NCBI GenBank assembly: GCA_030621455.1
Contig: JAUXHQ010000063.1
Span: 1 to 8,301, forward strand
Direction of reading: 5' to 3'
DNA: 8,301 nt
Origin: Deltaproteobacteria bacterium
GTDB lineage: Bacteria > Desulfobacterota > UBA8473
The notes under the pieces are model-generated. The model did not search any database. It worked only from the letters and a program-made list of their open reading frames with translations, and was not told the DNA's origin. The position numbers and the translations under genes are program-made. Of the stretch, positions 1 through 6,808 are shown one piece after another (positions within the stretch are counted from its first letter, which is position 1; every line of letters begins with the position of its first letter).

Positions 1-125
1 CATTGAGGTTGCTGTGCTTCAAGACGGTCCCATGCTGTGTCTATCCCTTGCCTTTCAGCCTCCCGGAGCATGATCTGACTTGCAGGATCCACCGAACGCT
101 CGGATGCCCGATCTTTTACGTCCAT
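1..125 (-). CDS. cooS: Anaerobic Ni-Fe-S carbon monoxide dehydrogenase catalytic subunit, N-terminal fragment
   Basis: Only the first 41 codons lie in the window; the gene runs off the left edge. The translation begins MDVKDRASERSVDPASQ and continues through a TAWDRLEAQQPQ segment. This matches my recollection of CooS N-termini, where a 'D/E-RS-(I/V)-DPA' stretch and 'WDR-EAQQPQ' come just before the cysteines that bind the subunit-bridging D-cluster. The next partial codon begins TG, compatible with the expected Cys. In the family, CooS is a soluble homodimer that oxidises CO to CO2 at a Ni-Fe-S C-cluster and passes electrons through B and D clusters to a ferredoxin. The ATG is preceded by GGAGG with a 6-nt spacer. 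It starts 21 nt after the ferredoxin gene (147-626), the classical cooF-cooS order. The metal-binding residues lie outside the window, so activity cannot be judged. A CODH belonging to an acetyl-CoA synthase complex is an alternative role. Confidence 0.85.
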   Translation of the reverse strand, partial: MDVKDRASERSVDPASQIMLREAERQGIDTAWDRLEAQQPQ

Positions 126-146
126 TTTGAACCTCCTTTTCACGGA

Positions 147-626
147 TTATAATGCTTTCACAAGCCTTCCTCTTCTTAGCATTTCAGTCTCTTCAAGCGT
201 TGTAAAGAGAAGCGCCCCTGTCGGACACGCCTCAACACACGCGGGCTCTTCCCGTTCGCAGCAACGATCACATTTTATGGCCACCCTGGAGTCCTTTTCC
301 CTACCGATTACGCCAAATGGACAGACCATAACGCACATCCAGCAACCTACACATATTTCCCTGTCATGGACAACCAGGTTTGTCTCGCTGTCCCACTTCA
401 TTGCCCCTGACATGCATGCATCAACACATGGGGCCTCGCGGCAGTGACGACACTGAAGCGGGACCTTCTTGCCGTCCCCATACTCAACGAAGACCCGCCT
501 CCTTGGGAGGGGACTTTCGGAGAGGGCGGCAAATAGATTCTTAGACCGGGAATGCTCGACCCTACATGCTAACTCACAGGATTTACAGCCAACGCATCTC
601 CCTATATCAACGAATATTTCTTTCAT
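147..626 (-). CDS. cooF: CooF-type polyferredoxin, electron carrier for carbon monoxide dehydrogenase
   Basis: A 159-residue ferredoxin with four cysteine quartets, enough for four [4Fe-4S] clusters: C11/C14/C17/C21, C59/C62/C67/C71, C92/C95/C98/C102 and C119/C122/C130/C134, plus an extra C123. The spacing fits the DmsB/HycB/CooF class, and no signal peptide or membrane segment is seen, so it should be cytoplasmic. Placed 21 nt upstream of cooS, it most likely takes electrons from the CODH D-cluster and hands them to a partner such as a hydrogenase or oxidoreductase; none is in the window. It is somewhat shorter than the roughly 190-residue CooF I recall from Rhodospirillum rubrum. The start is well supported: AAGGAGGTGATCC lies upstream, with a 7-nt spacer from GGAGG to ATG. 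A terminator-like hairpin separates it from the HD-protein gene, so cooF-cooS may have its own promoter. By sequence alone it could serve another oxidoreductase; the cooS neighbour decides the call. Confidence 0.88.
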   Translation of the reverse strand: MKEIFVDIGRCVGCKSCELACRVEHSRSKNLFAALSESPLPRRRVFVEYGDGKKVPLQCRHCREAPCVDACMSGAMKWDSETNLVVHDREICVGCWMCVMVCPFGVIGREKDSRVAIKCDRCCEREEPACVEACPTGALLFTTLEETEMLRRGRLVKAL

Positions 627-640
627 AGGATCACCTCCTT
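627..640 (-). promoter_or_regulatory. Exceptionally long Shine-Dalgarno sequence of cooF
   Basis: On the minus strand the 13 nt AAGGAGGTGATCC precede the cooF ATG. They are complementary to the whole conserved 3' tail of bacterial 16S rRNA, far more than the usual 4-6 nt. The GGAGG core sits 7 nt from the start codon, which is optimal. It fixes the cooF start and predicts strong ribosome recruitment. Confidence 0.85.
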
Positions 641-668
641 TTTTTCGTTTTTCGTTATTCGTTATTGG
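641..668. repeat. Four degenerate 7-bp tandem repeats in the cooF leader
   Basis: Read on the minus strand the units are CCAATAA, CGAATAA, CGAAAAA and CGAAAAA, end to end and immediately upstream of the cooF Shine-Dalgarno sequence. The tract is AT-rich and probably unstructured in RNA, apart from its outer unit, which also belongs to a larger inverted repeat. Copy-number change would alter leader length without touching the ribosome site. Confidence 0.7.
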
Positions 669-725
669 TTCACTGGTTTATTGGAAAAACCCTCTCGTGG
701 AAGCGAGGGACAAACAACCAATAAC
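661..725. repeat. Inverted repeat enclosing the terminator between the HD gene and cooF
   Basis: GTTATTGGTT at 661-670 is the exact reverse complement of AACCAATAAC at 716-725, a 10-bp perfect match. Between the arms lies the terminator hairpin (685-710). An additional TTATTGG copy at 678-684 could pair with the same 716-725 arm in competition with the outer copy. Whether the arms act in RNA or are only a remnant element is not known. Confidence 0.65.
685..710 (-). terminator. Rho-independent terminator after the HD-protein gene
   Basis: On the minus strand TCCCTCG pairs with CGAGAGGG (one bulged A, one outer wobble) around the 6-nt loop CTTCCA, followed directly by five T. It lies 22-47 nt beyond the stop codon of the HD-protein gene (732-2084) and upstream of cooF. 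It should end the HDOD/HD transcript or limit read-through into cooFS. The stem is short, so termination may be partial. Confidence 0.65.
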
Positions 726-731
726 TGACAA

Positions 732-2084
732 TCAACGATCAATATCGTCCCAATAGCCTTTGTAGTCAATCTCGAGCACGTTTATCCCCTCGTCTTTGTC
801 GACGGTTACCTTGCCTTTGCTTACAATCTCTTCGATCCGGCCGGGTTGATTCAACCTTTGGTGGAAGTCTGTTGTTCGGTTCCATGGGGGGTAGCCCTTG
901 AAAACCACATTCCAGAGAGCGTTGGAGATAGACTGGCTGTTGCTCTCCTCCTCTTTCCTTATTCGATCATTGATATTGACCAGGAGGTGGAATAGGTTCG
1001 GATTTACCTTCGTGTCTTCCGTAAGGTGCATCTTCTTCCCAGTACCACCGTAGGTAAGAGGTATAAGCACTCCCAACCCGTATTTAAACTGAACCTGATC
1101 GATCTTATCAAGATGCTCTTCCTTAAACCTATCCCAGTCTGTAGAAAGGCCTTCCCGGCCAACATATCTCTCAAAGCCATCAGCTATCATGCCCGCATAG
1201 AAATCGAGTGTTAAATGAGGCTTCTTACCAATCTTGGAGAAGGCCATCATGTAACCCATCAAACGCCAGTCAAGATGCTTTCTCGACTTTTCCTGCAATC
1301 CTTTCCTGATTTCAGATGGATCGCCGGCTGCCGCAAAAATCTGCCCCATCTCCTCCCTTATCTCAAGGTAGTTTCCTATCATGGTGGGAGAAATATCGTT
1401 TATGTGATAGCCCCAGACATCAATCATCGTGAAGAGGGTTAGAGAATCGAGAAACAGTTCTATAGATGCTTTGTTACTCAGAATTGTTCGAAATTCTCCA
1501 TCCCTTAAAAGCGGTTCAAAAGAGAGATACGAAGATTCTCCGGTATATAGTGTGCCTATGAGAAGATGATGCCGGACCACTGTCTTTATCAGGGTGGCTT
1601 CCTCACCGGATAGCCCCCTATCTTTGAGGAGACGGAATTCAGAGATCATCTCAGCGCTCTTCTCGTTATGCCTCCTCTTATCCTCAAATCGACCTATATC
1701 ATGGAGCCACAGGATTATGGGTATCACCAGCGGTGAAAATGAGGCTATGGAAAGGGCCAGGTTACAGACATCTCTGATGTCATCTCCATCCAATCCGCTC
1801 TCCGGAAAATCTCCTGAACAAATCCGATTATAAGCGGCCTGGGTCTGAAATGTGTGGGGGAGTGTTCTAAAAAATTCCTGTGGGTCTTCGTCCAGCCCTT
1901 TCCTGCATATCTCTTTGAGGGGAGGAAACAAGCTTATGAGAGTCCCAAACTCAGAGGTTTCATCTATATGTTCCCTATTGCGATCCAGCCAATCCAAAGA
2001 GATGCTCCGGGAGAAGGCAAGCAATTTATCTCCAAAGTCCTTTTCTGATGCCAAAATATCTCCTGATTGTTTGATAACGCCCAT
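732..2084 (-). CDS. HD-superfamily protein with uncharacterised C-terminal region
   Basis: A protein of 450 residues if started at the ATG at 2084-2082. That ATG has GGAGG at a 5-nt spacer; an in-frame TTG four codons upstream gives 454 residues but would put this ribosome site inside the coding sequence, so I prefer the ATG. Counting from the TTG form, an HD signature is visible: H81 (PHTFQTQAAY), H132-D133 (WLHDIGRFEDKRRHNE), H143, H176-H177 (VVRHHLLIG) and D226 (FTMIDVWGY). Such residues bind one or two metals in HD phosphohydrolases. The portion after about residue 250 (motifs YGLGVLIPLTYGGTG and GYPPWNR) I cannot assign to any family. No membrane segment or signal peptide is apparent, so it is probably cytosolic. 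It follows the HDOD gene by 21 nt, so the two are probably cotranscribed. A phosphohydrolase or a nucleotide-sensing role are both possible; substrate unknown. Confidence 0.7.
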   Translation of the reverse strand: MGVIKQSGDILASEKDFGDKLLAFSRSISLDWLDRNREHIDETSEFGTLISLFPPLKEICRKGLDEDPQEFFRTLPHTFQTQAAYNRICSGDFPESGLDGDDIRDVCNLALSIASFSPLVIPIILWLHDIGRFEDKRRHNEKSAEMISEFRLLKDRGLSGEEATLIKTVVRHHLLIGTLYTGESSYLSFEPLLRDGEFRTILSNKASIELFLDSLTLFTMIDVWGYHINDISPTMIGNYLEIREEMGQIFAAAGDPSEIRKGLQEKSRKHLDWRLMGYMMAFSKIGKKPHLTLDFYAGMIADGFERYVGREGLSTDWDRFKEEHLDKIDQVQFKYGLGVLIPLTYGGTGKKMHLTEDTKVNPNLFHLLVNINDRIRKEEESNSQSISNALWNVVFKGYPPWNRTTDFHQRLNQPGRIEEIVSKGKVTVDKDEGINVLEIDYKGYWDDIDR

Positions 2085-2105
2085 ATACGCCTCCAATCGC
2101 CGTCA

Positions 2106-2966
2106 TTAAAATTTACTTTTTTCTTCTTCAACTCCAGCCTTGATTTCTTCCAGGAGATCCTCCATGTCGTCATCTTCTAATGTAATACCCAAAAGCTGCC
2201 AGGATTTCAGCCGGGACAGGTCCACGTCTTCCTCAGGTTCTCTATAACCTATTCCAAGGAAGTGCATAATCTGGTTGGCAAGATCCACCAGCGCAATGAT
2301 CATGATATGAGCTGTATCCATTCTCTCCGGGTCGATCTCGTCTATCTTATGGTGGTAATGTATGACCTTCCCCAATTCTATCGGGAAATTCCATTTTTTC
2401 ACCAGGTAAGAACCCACATCACAGTGTGTGAACCCCAGAATCTCTTCTTCAACCATGAAGTAACTCGACTTGTCATTGTACACCTTTTCGGCAATCTTAT
2501 CATACTCCTTTGACTTTGATTGCCGTATAATTGTTTTACCAATATCGTGAAGAAGTCCTGCTACCATGGCCTCGTCCGGATTCATCAACTTGAATTTTCT
2601 TGATAATGTGGCCGCGGTAATAGCCGTCCCCACCGAATGCTCCCACAGCATCTTATCTAGGAGACTGACCTTCTTGTAAAACTTGTGCATGGAAGCTGTA
2701 ATTACCAGATTGCCCAAAGCCTTATACCCTATGAGACTCATTGCAGTCCTAATGCTTTTTATCTTTTCAAGCGTACTGTAATAAGATGAGTTTGCAATAT
2801 TTAAGATCCTTGAAACCATGTTGCCGTCTTTTCCGATCACATCTTCCAATTCGGCCAGCGAGCTTTCTGGATCGTTTATGAGCGTTAAGGCCTTGGTGGT
2901 TACCATCGGCATGGGGGGCAGGGTACAACTCGTGTCGATTAAGGAGCGAATCCTGTCGTCTTCCAT
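2106..2966 (-). CDS. HDOD domain-containing signalling protein
   Basis: A 286-residue protein that is almost entirely one HDOD domain, a family tied to bacterial signal transduction and often to c-di-GMP, stress or motility regulation. The N-terminal part (LPPMPMVTTKALTLINDPES, 16-35; VIGKDGNMVSRILNIANSSYY, 43-63; SIRTAMSLIGYKAL, 71-84) is the typical HDOD helical region. The HD-like part retains H110 (WEHSVGTA), H140-D141 (GLLHDIGK), H181, H205-H206 and D228, so unlike many HDOD proteins its metal site looks largely intact. The reading frame stays open upstream to 3107, but the ATG at 2966-2964 has AGGAG at a good distance and falls just before the usual start of the domain; the longer form would read through an inverted repeat. 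The acidic C-terminus (roughly 255-286) is probably flexible. It is followed by the HD-protein gene after 21 nt. Specific function not known. Confidence 0.85.
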   Translation of the reverse strand: MEDDRIRSLIDTSCTLPPMPMVTTKALTLINDPESSLAELEDVIGKDGNMVSRILNIANSSYYSTLEKIKSIRTAMSLIGYKALGNLVITASMHKFYKKVSLLDKMLWEHSVGTAITAATLSRKFKLMNPDEAMVAGLLHDIGKTIIRQSKSKEYDKIAEKVYNDKSSYFMVEEEILGFTHCDVGSYLVKKWNFPIELGKVIHYHHKIDEIDPERMDTAHIMIIALVDLANQIMHFLGIGYREPEEDVDLSRLKSWQLLGITLEDDDMEDLLEEIKAGVEEEKSKF

Positions 2967-2998
2967 AAGTTCTCCTCTCTTGTTTTTTTCTGTCACTC

Positions 2999-3043
2999 CA
3001 GGTGTCAGGTTTTGAATCTTGTGTTTTTCTCTCCTGACGCCTG
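2999..3043. repeat. Imperfect inverted repeat upstream of the HDOD gene
   Basis: CAGGTGTCAGG at 2999-3009 and CCTGACGCCTG at 3033-3043 form an 11-bp stem with one mismatch around a 23-nt AT-rich spacer. Each arm contains a repeated GTCAGG-like unit. It sits 33 nt upstream of the HDOD start, in the 174-nt gap between the eamA stop and the HDOD ATG. No T-tract follows on either strand, so it is not a typical terminator; it could be a leader RNA structure, an operator or a dispersed intergenic repeat. The rest of the gap shows no convincing promoter. Confidence 0.6.
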
Positions 3044-3140
3044 ACCACGAAAAGCCATTTGAGGGGTAATTTTCATCAGTCCGGAATTTGTCTATTGGCG
3101 CACGCATCCTTGAAAAGTGCCATTTCTAGACGGGCGCTGA

Positions 3141-4004
3141 CTACAGCACAGTGATTAAGACCATTCCGGTAAGCATCACAAATACCCCTAGAAACCTTTC
3201 TTTTATGTTTACTTCTTTGAATAAAAGCCAGCCATAAATAACACTGAACACGAGGCTTGTCCTTTTTACAGAGATCATGTAAGCAACTTCCACCAGGCTA
3301 ACCGCCCAGACGTGTGTTATTACTACTAAAGCATGAAAGATACCGATGGCAAGGAAGATTGGCCTGAAAGAGAGGACTTGAGCAACGTTCTGCCCTGCCC
3401 CGATCTTCATTACAGGGAGGAAGACAATTGATAAAACCGCAAAATATAAAATTCCAAAGAAGGCGGGACTCGAATGTTGGATGGCGACCTTACCCAGGTT
3501 TGAGGTAATGCTGTAAATCAAGGCTACCACGATCATCAACGCCGACCCTCTTTCTTTGAAAACCGCTTTGAAGGGTTCAATTATACCCTTCTTACCACTG
3601 TGAAGGTTCAAAAGGTAAGCCCCCAAGGCAACAAGTAGTATGCCGACGAGACCGGATTTGTCAGGAAATTCCCGCAGTATCATGAATGAGGTGAGTAGCA
3701 GAAAAACAGGGGTAAACGCCAGAAAAGGGATAGTCAAGGACAGAGGCGAAAGATTGATCGCTTTCACATACAGGACGACGGCGGTTATCTCCAGGGGTAA
3801 AAGTATCAGTACGGCTATCCAGAAGGTTGAATCGAGATGCGGAATCGATATAAAAGGGAGTATGGCTAGAAGAAAGGGAACCGAATATCCGAGTCTAACC
3901 CATGCGACCAGATATTCATTGGTATCCTTTAGTGCCTTCTTACTCAGGGCATCGCTCGTTGCCAGGGACATGGCACAGAGTAACGAGAGGGCAAACCATA
4001 GCAT
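3141..4004 (-). CDS. EamA/DMT-superfamily membrane transporter
   Basis: A 287-residue, very hydrophobic protein, the usual length for a two-repeat EamA transporter with ten transmembrane helices. Visible segments include roughly 1-18, 34-53, 61-82, 86-108, 117-134, 152-172, 180-200, 212-235, 240-262 and 268-287. Residues 138-151 (SGKKGIIEPFKAVF) form a charged linker between the two EamA halves. The first helix ends in SDALSKKALK and the segment after helix 8 holds VEVAYMISVKRTSLVFSVIYGWLLFKE, both typical of the family. EamA proteins export or import small metabolites such as amino acids or nucleotides in the cytoplasmic membrane; the substrate cannot be read from sequence. It starts 15 nt after the yhaM-like stop codon, with GGGGTG as a modest ribosome site, so the two are probably cotranscribed. 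No functional link to the neighbours is evident. Confidence 0.87.
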   Translation of the reverse strand: MLWFALSLLCAMSLATSDALSKKALKDTNEYLVAWVRLGYSVPFLLAILPFISIPHLDSTFWIAVLILLPLEITAVVLYVKAINLSPLSLTIPFLAFTPVFLLLTSFMILREFPDKSGLVGILLVALGAYLLNLHSGKKGIIEPFKAVFKERGSALMIVVALIYSITSNLGKVAIQHSSPAFFGILYFAVLSIVFLPVMKIGAGQNVAQVLSFRPIFLAIGIFHALVVITHVWAVSLVEVAYMISVKRTSLVFSVIYGWLLFKEVNIKERFLGVFVMLTGMVLITVL

Positions 4005-4019
4005 AATGACACCCCAGAC

Positions 4020-5006
4020 TCAAAGAAAGCCGTCCTCCCTCTGTCTGATCGTATCTCCACAAGAGTCCTTATAGATATATCTTTCAAACAACCTATGGTA
4101 TCCGGTCCATTTGGATTTTGTGTCCTTTTCCTTTTCAATGAACTCCTGAAACCCACTGATCTTTGAATCCATATCATCAATGTAGTGAAGAACAATGGCC
4201 TCTACTGTCTTCGGCCTCTTGGGAGAGCCAAACTCATACTGTCCATGATGGCTCAGGATAAGGTGTTTCAAGAGCATCGCTAAATCCCTGGGGAATTCTC
4301 TAACTTTAAGGATCTTCTCTTCGATCATCCCAACCCCAATAGTAATGTGACCGAGGAGCCTTCCCTCATCAGTATAATCAAAGGATCTGTCATATGACAG
4401 TTCATGGATTTTGCCGATGTCGTGCAAAATCCCTCCTGTCAAAAGAAGATCGGTATTCAATCCCTCATAGTGCTTCACCACGTCCATGATCAACTTTCCC
4501 ACCGACAGAGAATGTTCCAGAAGGCCCCCTATATAGACATGGTGTAATCCCTTGGCAGCCGGGGCAATCTTGAATAACCTCGTGAATTCTTCATCTTCAA
4601 AGAAAAGATCGAGAAGCTCTCTCAGGTATCTGCTTCCCACTACTTTGGAAATTTCAACGAGTTGCCCAAACATCTTCTCGATATTCTGCTCGGTTTTCGG
4701 CAGGAAGTCATCGACAAATATTTGCTCCTCCGGACACTTCTCCAGGTCAAAAAGCACCAACTGGAGGTTGTTACGGTACTTTGACGCCTTTGATTGCACC
4801 CTGACAAAATCGTCCTTTTCAAATAGGGTGGAGAAATATTCAGCCTTTTCCCAAACCCTGGCACTTACGTCCCCTGTCCTATCCCCGAGTTTCAGGCTGA
4901 GGTATGGTTTACCGTTCCTAGATACGGCTATACTTTTTTCTTTTACCAGGAAGACACTCTCGATCTTATCATTTTCCCTTATATCTTCGACAAAGATGTT
5001 CTTCAT
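4020..5006 (-). CDS. yhaM: YhaM-type 3'-5' exoribonuclease (OB fold + HD domain)
   Basis: A 328-residue protein close in length to Bacillus YhaM (about 314). Residues 1-95 look like an OB-fold nucleic-acid-binding domain (YLSLKLGDRTGDVSARVWEK at 35-54, DDFVRVQSKASKYRNNLQL at 65-83). Residues 150-290 are an HD domain with H156, H165 (GGLLEHSLSV), H195-D196 (GGILHDIGKIHEL), H220 (GHITIG), H253-H254 (LSHHGQYEFGSPKRP) and D277 (LHYIDDMDSK). This order and these motifs are characteristic of the YhaM family, metal-dependent exoribonucleases that degrade RNA or single-stranded DNA from the 3' end. The start has GGAGG with a 5-nt spacer. It is the first gene of the minus-strand run, read from the divergent region, and precedes the transporter by 15 nt. 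Function in this organism is inferred from family only; a nucleotide-signalling role is not excluded. Confidence 0.88.
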   Translation of the reverse strand: MKNIFVEDIRENDKIESVFLVKEKSIAVSRNGKPYLSLKLGDRTGDVSARVWEKAEYFSTLFEKDDFVRVQSKASKYRNNLQLVLFDLEKCPEEQIFVDDFLPKTEQNIEKMFGQLVEISKVVGSRYLRELLDLFFEDEEFTRLFKIAPAAKGLHHVYIGGLLEHSLSVGKLIMDVVKHYEGLNTDLLLTGGILHDIGKIHELSYDRSFDYTDEGRLLGHITIGVGMIEEKILKVREFPRDLAMLLKHLILSHHGQYEFGSPKRPKTVEAIVLHYIDDMDSKISGFQEFIEKEKDTKSKWTGYHRLFERYIYKDSCGDTIRQREDGFL

Positions 5007-5058
5007 TTATTCCTCCCGGCAAGAAAAGGTAGAGAAGATAACCACTATAGTACAGTGA

Positions 5059-5086
5059 TTCTTACATATTGGACGCTGAAAGTCAA
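5059..5086 (-). promoter_or_regulatory. Candidate sigma-70 promoter for the yhaM-like gene
   Basis: On the minus strand TTGACT (5086-5081) and TAAGAA (5064-5059) are separated by 16 nt. Transcription would start near 5052, giving a leader of about 45 nt before the ATG at 5006. The -10 box is imperfect, so this is a moderate prediction. It shares the 265-nt divergent region (5007-5271) with the kinase promoter. Confidence 0.4.
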
Positions 5087-5174
5087 GGAGAGAAGAGACC
5101 TTGCAATCCTGATGATACCATCTATTGCACAGCTTGAAAAACCTGTGAGTGGGCCATGGTTCGCACATTATTCT

Positions 5175-5202
5175 TTGCCATACTAGAGACTTATGCTACA
5201 AT
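5175..5202 (+). promoter_or_regulatory. Candidate sigma-70 promoter with extended -10 for the two-component operon
   Basis: TTGCCA at 5175-5180 and TACAAT at 5197-5202 have a 16-nt spacer, and TGC immediately before the -10 makes an extended -10 element. Transcription would start around 5208-5210, leaving a leader of about 60 nt. The kinase ATG at 5272 has AAGGG at 5261-5265 with a 6-nt spacer. No other clear element was seen between 5087 and 5174. Confidence 0.55.
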
Positions 5203-5271
5203 ACCTTCTCCAAATCGTAACAGTTTGCAGGGTGCATGGAAAATAACTTCAATAGTCCGTAAGGGTTTCTC

Positions 5272-6774
5272 ATGTCCGTCATCGCATCCATTCTTGCCTT
5301 AAAAAAAAAGGGGTGGGGCCTCAGGACAAGGTTATATTTTGTCCTATGGTTTCTGGCTCTGATGATTCTGATGGTCGTCGCCCTTTCCATATATAGGGAG
5401 TATCGTCTGGTCACGGAGGACTGGGAGCGAGAAAGAAGAGATCTGGCAGGGGCGTTCGCAATCACGTTTATCCATATTCTCGATAAAGAACCGGGGAGAG
5501 CAATTGACCGGAAAGCCCTGGACAGCTATATTGGCGATATAATGGAGAACCAAGACCGCAGCATAGAATATATCGTCGTAACAGACACCTCAGGGGAAGT
5601 ATTAGGTTATGGTTGCAATAGCGGTTTTGAGGGGTTCGCAAAAACCTATCATGGTAAACGTCTTACGGAGAGCGCCGCGACTGATAAGGTGCCGCGCCGA
5701 AGAGGCGAAGATGAGGAAGGGATCCTGGAAGTTTTCAAGCGTTTGGTCAGTGGATCCGATGAGCTGGGCGCCTTGACAATCGGGTACTCCAAGCATGGTT
5801 TACAGACCAGGCTGGTCAAGCGGCATTTGGTCAAGCCATACAATAAGATGATTCTCTTAGCTGTCGGATTCATTCTCTTCACTTCGATTGTTGTATATGT
5901 CTTAATATTGAAGATGATCCACCCCATACTCGAATTGGCCAATGACCTGAGAGAAGTGGGCAAGGGAAATCTATCAATCCGCTCCACTATCGGTCACAAG
6001 GACGAAATAGGATTTTTAAGTCAGGCATTTAATTTCATGATGGACAACCTCAACCGTGCAAGGGAAGAGCTGGAAAGTACCCGGTCCCACATGATTCAGA
6101 CGGAAAAGATGGCTGCAATGGGGAAACTGTCGGCGGGATTAGCCCATGAAATCAATAATCCGTTGGGAGGAGTCTTGACGTGCATTGAGACCCTCAAGCA
6201 AGATTCCCGAGATGAGGAACTGAGGACAAGATACCTTGAACTTATCCATACAGGCATGCAACGAATAAAAAGAACAGTCAAACAACTCTTGAATTTTGCC
6301 GAGCAAAGGAGTTTTTACCCTGAGCCGACTAATATCAATGTATTGGTGAACCGAACCATTGAGATGACTTTTCATCACTTTTCCTCAAATAAGATTTCCC
6401 TCCATAAAAACTTTGATGAGAGCCTTTCAGAAATCCTGGCGGACCCTCATCAATTGATTCAGGTCTTTGTCAATCTGATACTGAATGCAGTACAGGCGAT
6501 GCCGGAGGAGGGCGAACTATCCATCAAAACGTCTCATGAGGACGGGAGGGTGAAGATTGCAATAAAGGATACCGGATGCGGTATACCGGAGGAGAACCTG
6601 GACAGGATCTTCGACCCTTTTTTCAGCACAAAAGGACCGGGACAAGGAACCGGGCTTGGTCTTTCCGTTAGTTATGGGATCATCCAAAGCCATGGTGGTG
6701 AGATAGAGGTGGAAAGTCAAGAATACATTGGGAGCGAATTTACAATCATCTTGCCCGGTAATCATCAGCGGTAG
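5272..6774 (+). CDS. Membrane sensor histidine kinase, NtrB/AtoS/ZraS-like
   Basis: A 500-residue kinase. One transmembrane helix spans about 21-40 and a second 193-213; the roughly 150 residues between should be extracytoplasmic. Within them [17 protein letters not shown] (98-114) resembles Cache/PDC-type ligand-binding domains. A HAMP linker follows (about 214-268, [17 protein letters not shown]). The HisKA domain carries the phospho-accepting H292 in [10 protein letters not shown]. The ATPase domain shows the N box N401/N405 ([12 protein letters not shown]), D433-G435-G437 (DTGCG), FDPFF at 447-451 and GQGTGLGLS at 457-465. All catalytic motifs are intact, so it should autophosphorylate and pass phosphate to the regulator encoded 34 nt downstream. 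The signal is unknown. The start has AAGGG at a 6-nt spacer. Codons 10-14 contain a run of nine A followed by four G, a potential slippage site. Confidence 0.92.
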   Translation: MSVIASILALKKKGWGLRTRLYFVLWFLALMILMVVALSIYREYRLVTEDWERERRDLAGAFAITFIHILDKEPGRAIDRKALDSYIGDIMENQDRSIEYIVVTDTSGEVLGYGCNSGFEGFAKTYHGKRLTESAATDKVPRRRGEDEEGILEVFKRLVSGSDELGALTIGYSKHGLQTRLVKRHLVKPYNKMILLAVGFILFTSIVVYVLILKMIHPILELANDLREVGKGNLSIRSTIGHKDEIGFLSQAFNFMMDNLNRAREELESTRSHMIQTEKMAAMGKLSAGLAHEINNPLGGVLTCIETLKQDSRDEELRTRYLELIHTGMQRIKRTVKQLLNFAEQRSFYPEPTNINVLVNRTIEMTFHHFSSNKISLHKNFDESLSEILADPHQLIQVFVNLILNAVQAMPEEGELSIKTSHEDGRVKIAIKDTGCGIPEENLDRIFDPFFSTKGPGQGTGLGLSVSYGIIQSHGGEIEVESQEYIGSEFTIILPGNHQR

Positions 6775-6808
6775 ATAAACGGGAAATCTCTCTTCAGGGG
6801 GTACAAGT

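Noticed and set aside
127..447. Plus-strand open frame opposite cooF
   Set aside because: It is a shadow of the cysteine-rich ferredoxin frame and has no family features of its own.
627..641. Resemblance to the 3' end of 16S rRNA on the plus strand
   Set aside because: No rRNA sequence precedes it; it is the reverse complement of the strong cooF ribosome-binding site.
715..745. FNR/CooA-like binding site upstream of cooF
   Set aside because: TTGAT and TGTCA half-sites occur, but the second halves do not form the expected palindromes (TTGAT-N4-ATCAA or TGTCA-N6-CGACA). They also partly overlap the end of the HD gene.
3094..3117. Possible sigma-54 promoter (TGGCAC on the minus strand) upstream of the HDOD gene
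   Set aside because: The -24 half is perfect, but at the required distance the -12 dinucleotide is GG rather than GC, and the preceding TT is AA. Too weak to call.
4552..5058. 168-codon plus-strand open frame opposite the yhaM-like gene
   Set aside because: Serine-rich, low-complexity translation antisense to a strongly supported HD/OB protein; no ribosome site seen.
5649..5987. Minus-strand open frames inside the kinase gene
   Set aside because: Antisense shadows of a well-supported histidine kinase with intact motifs.
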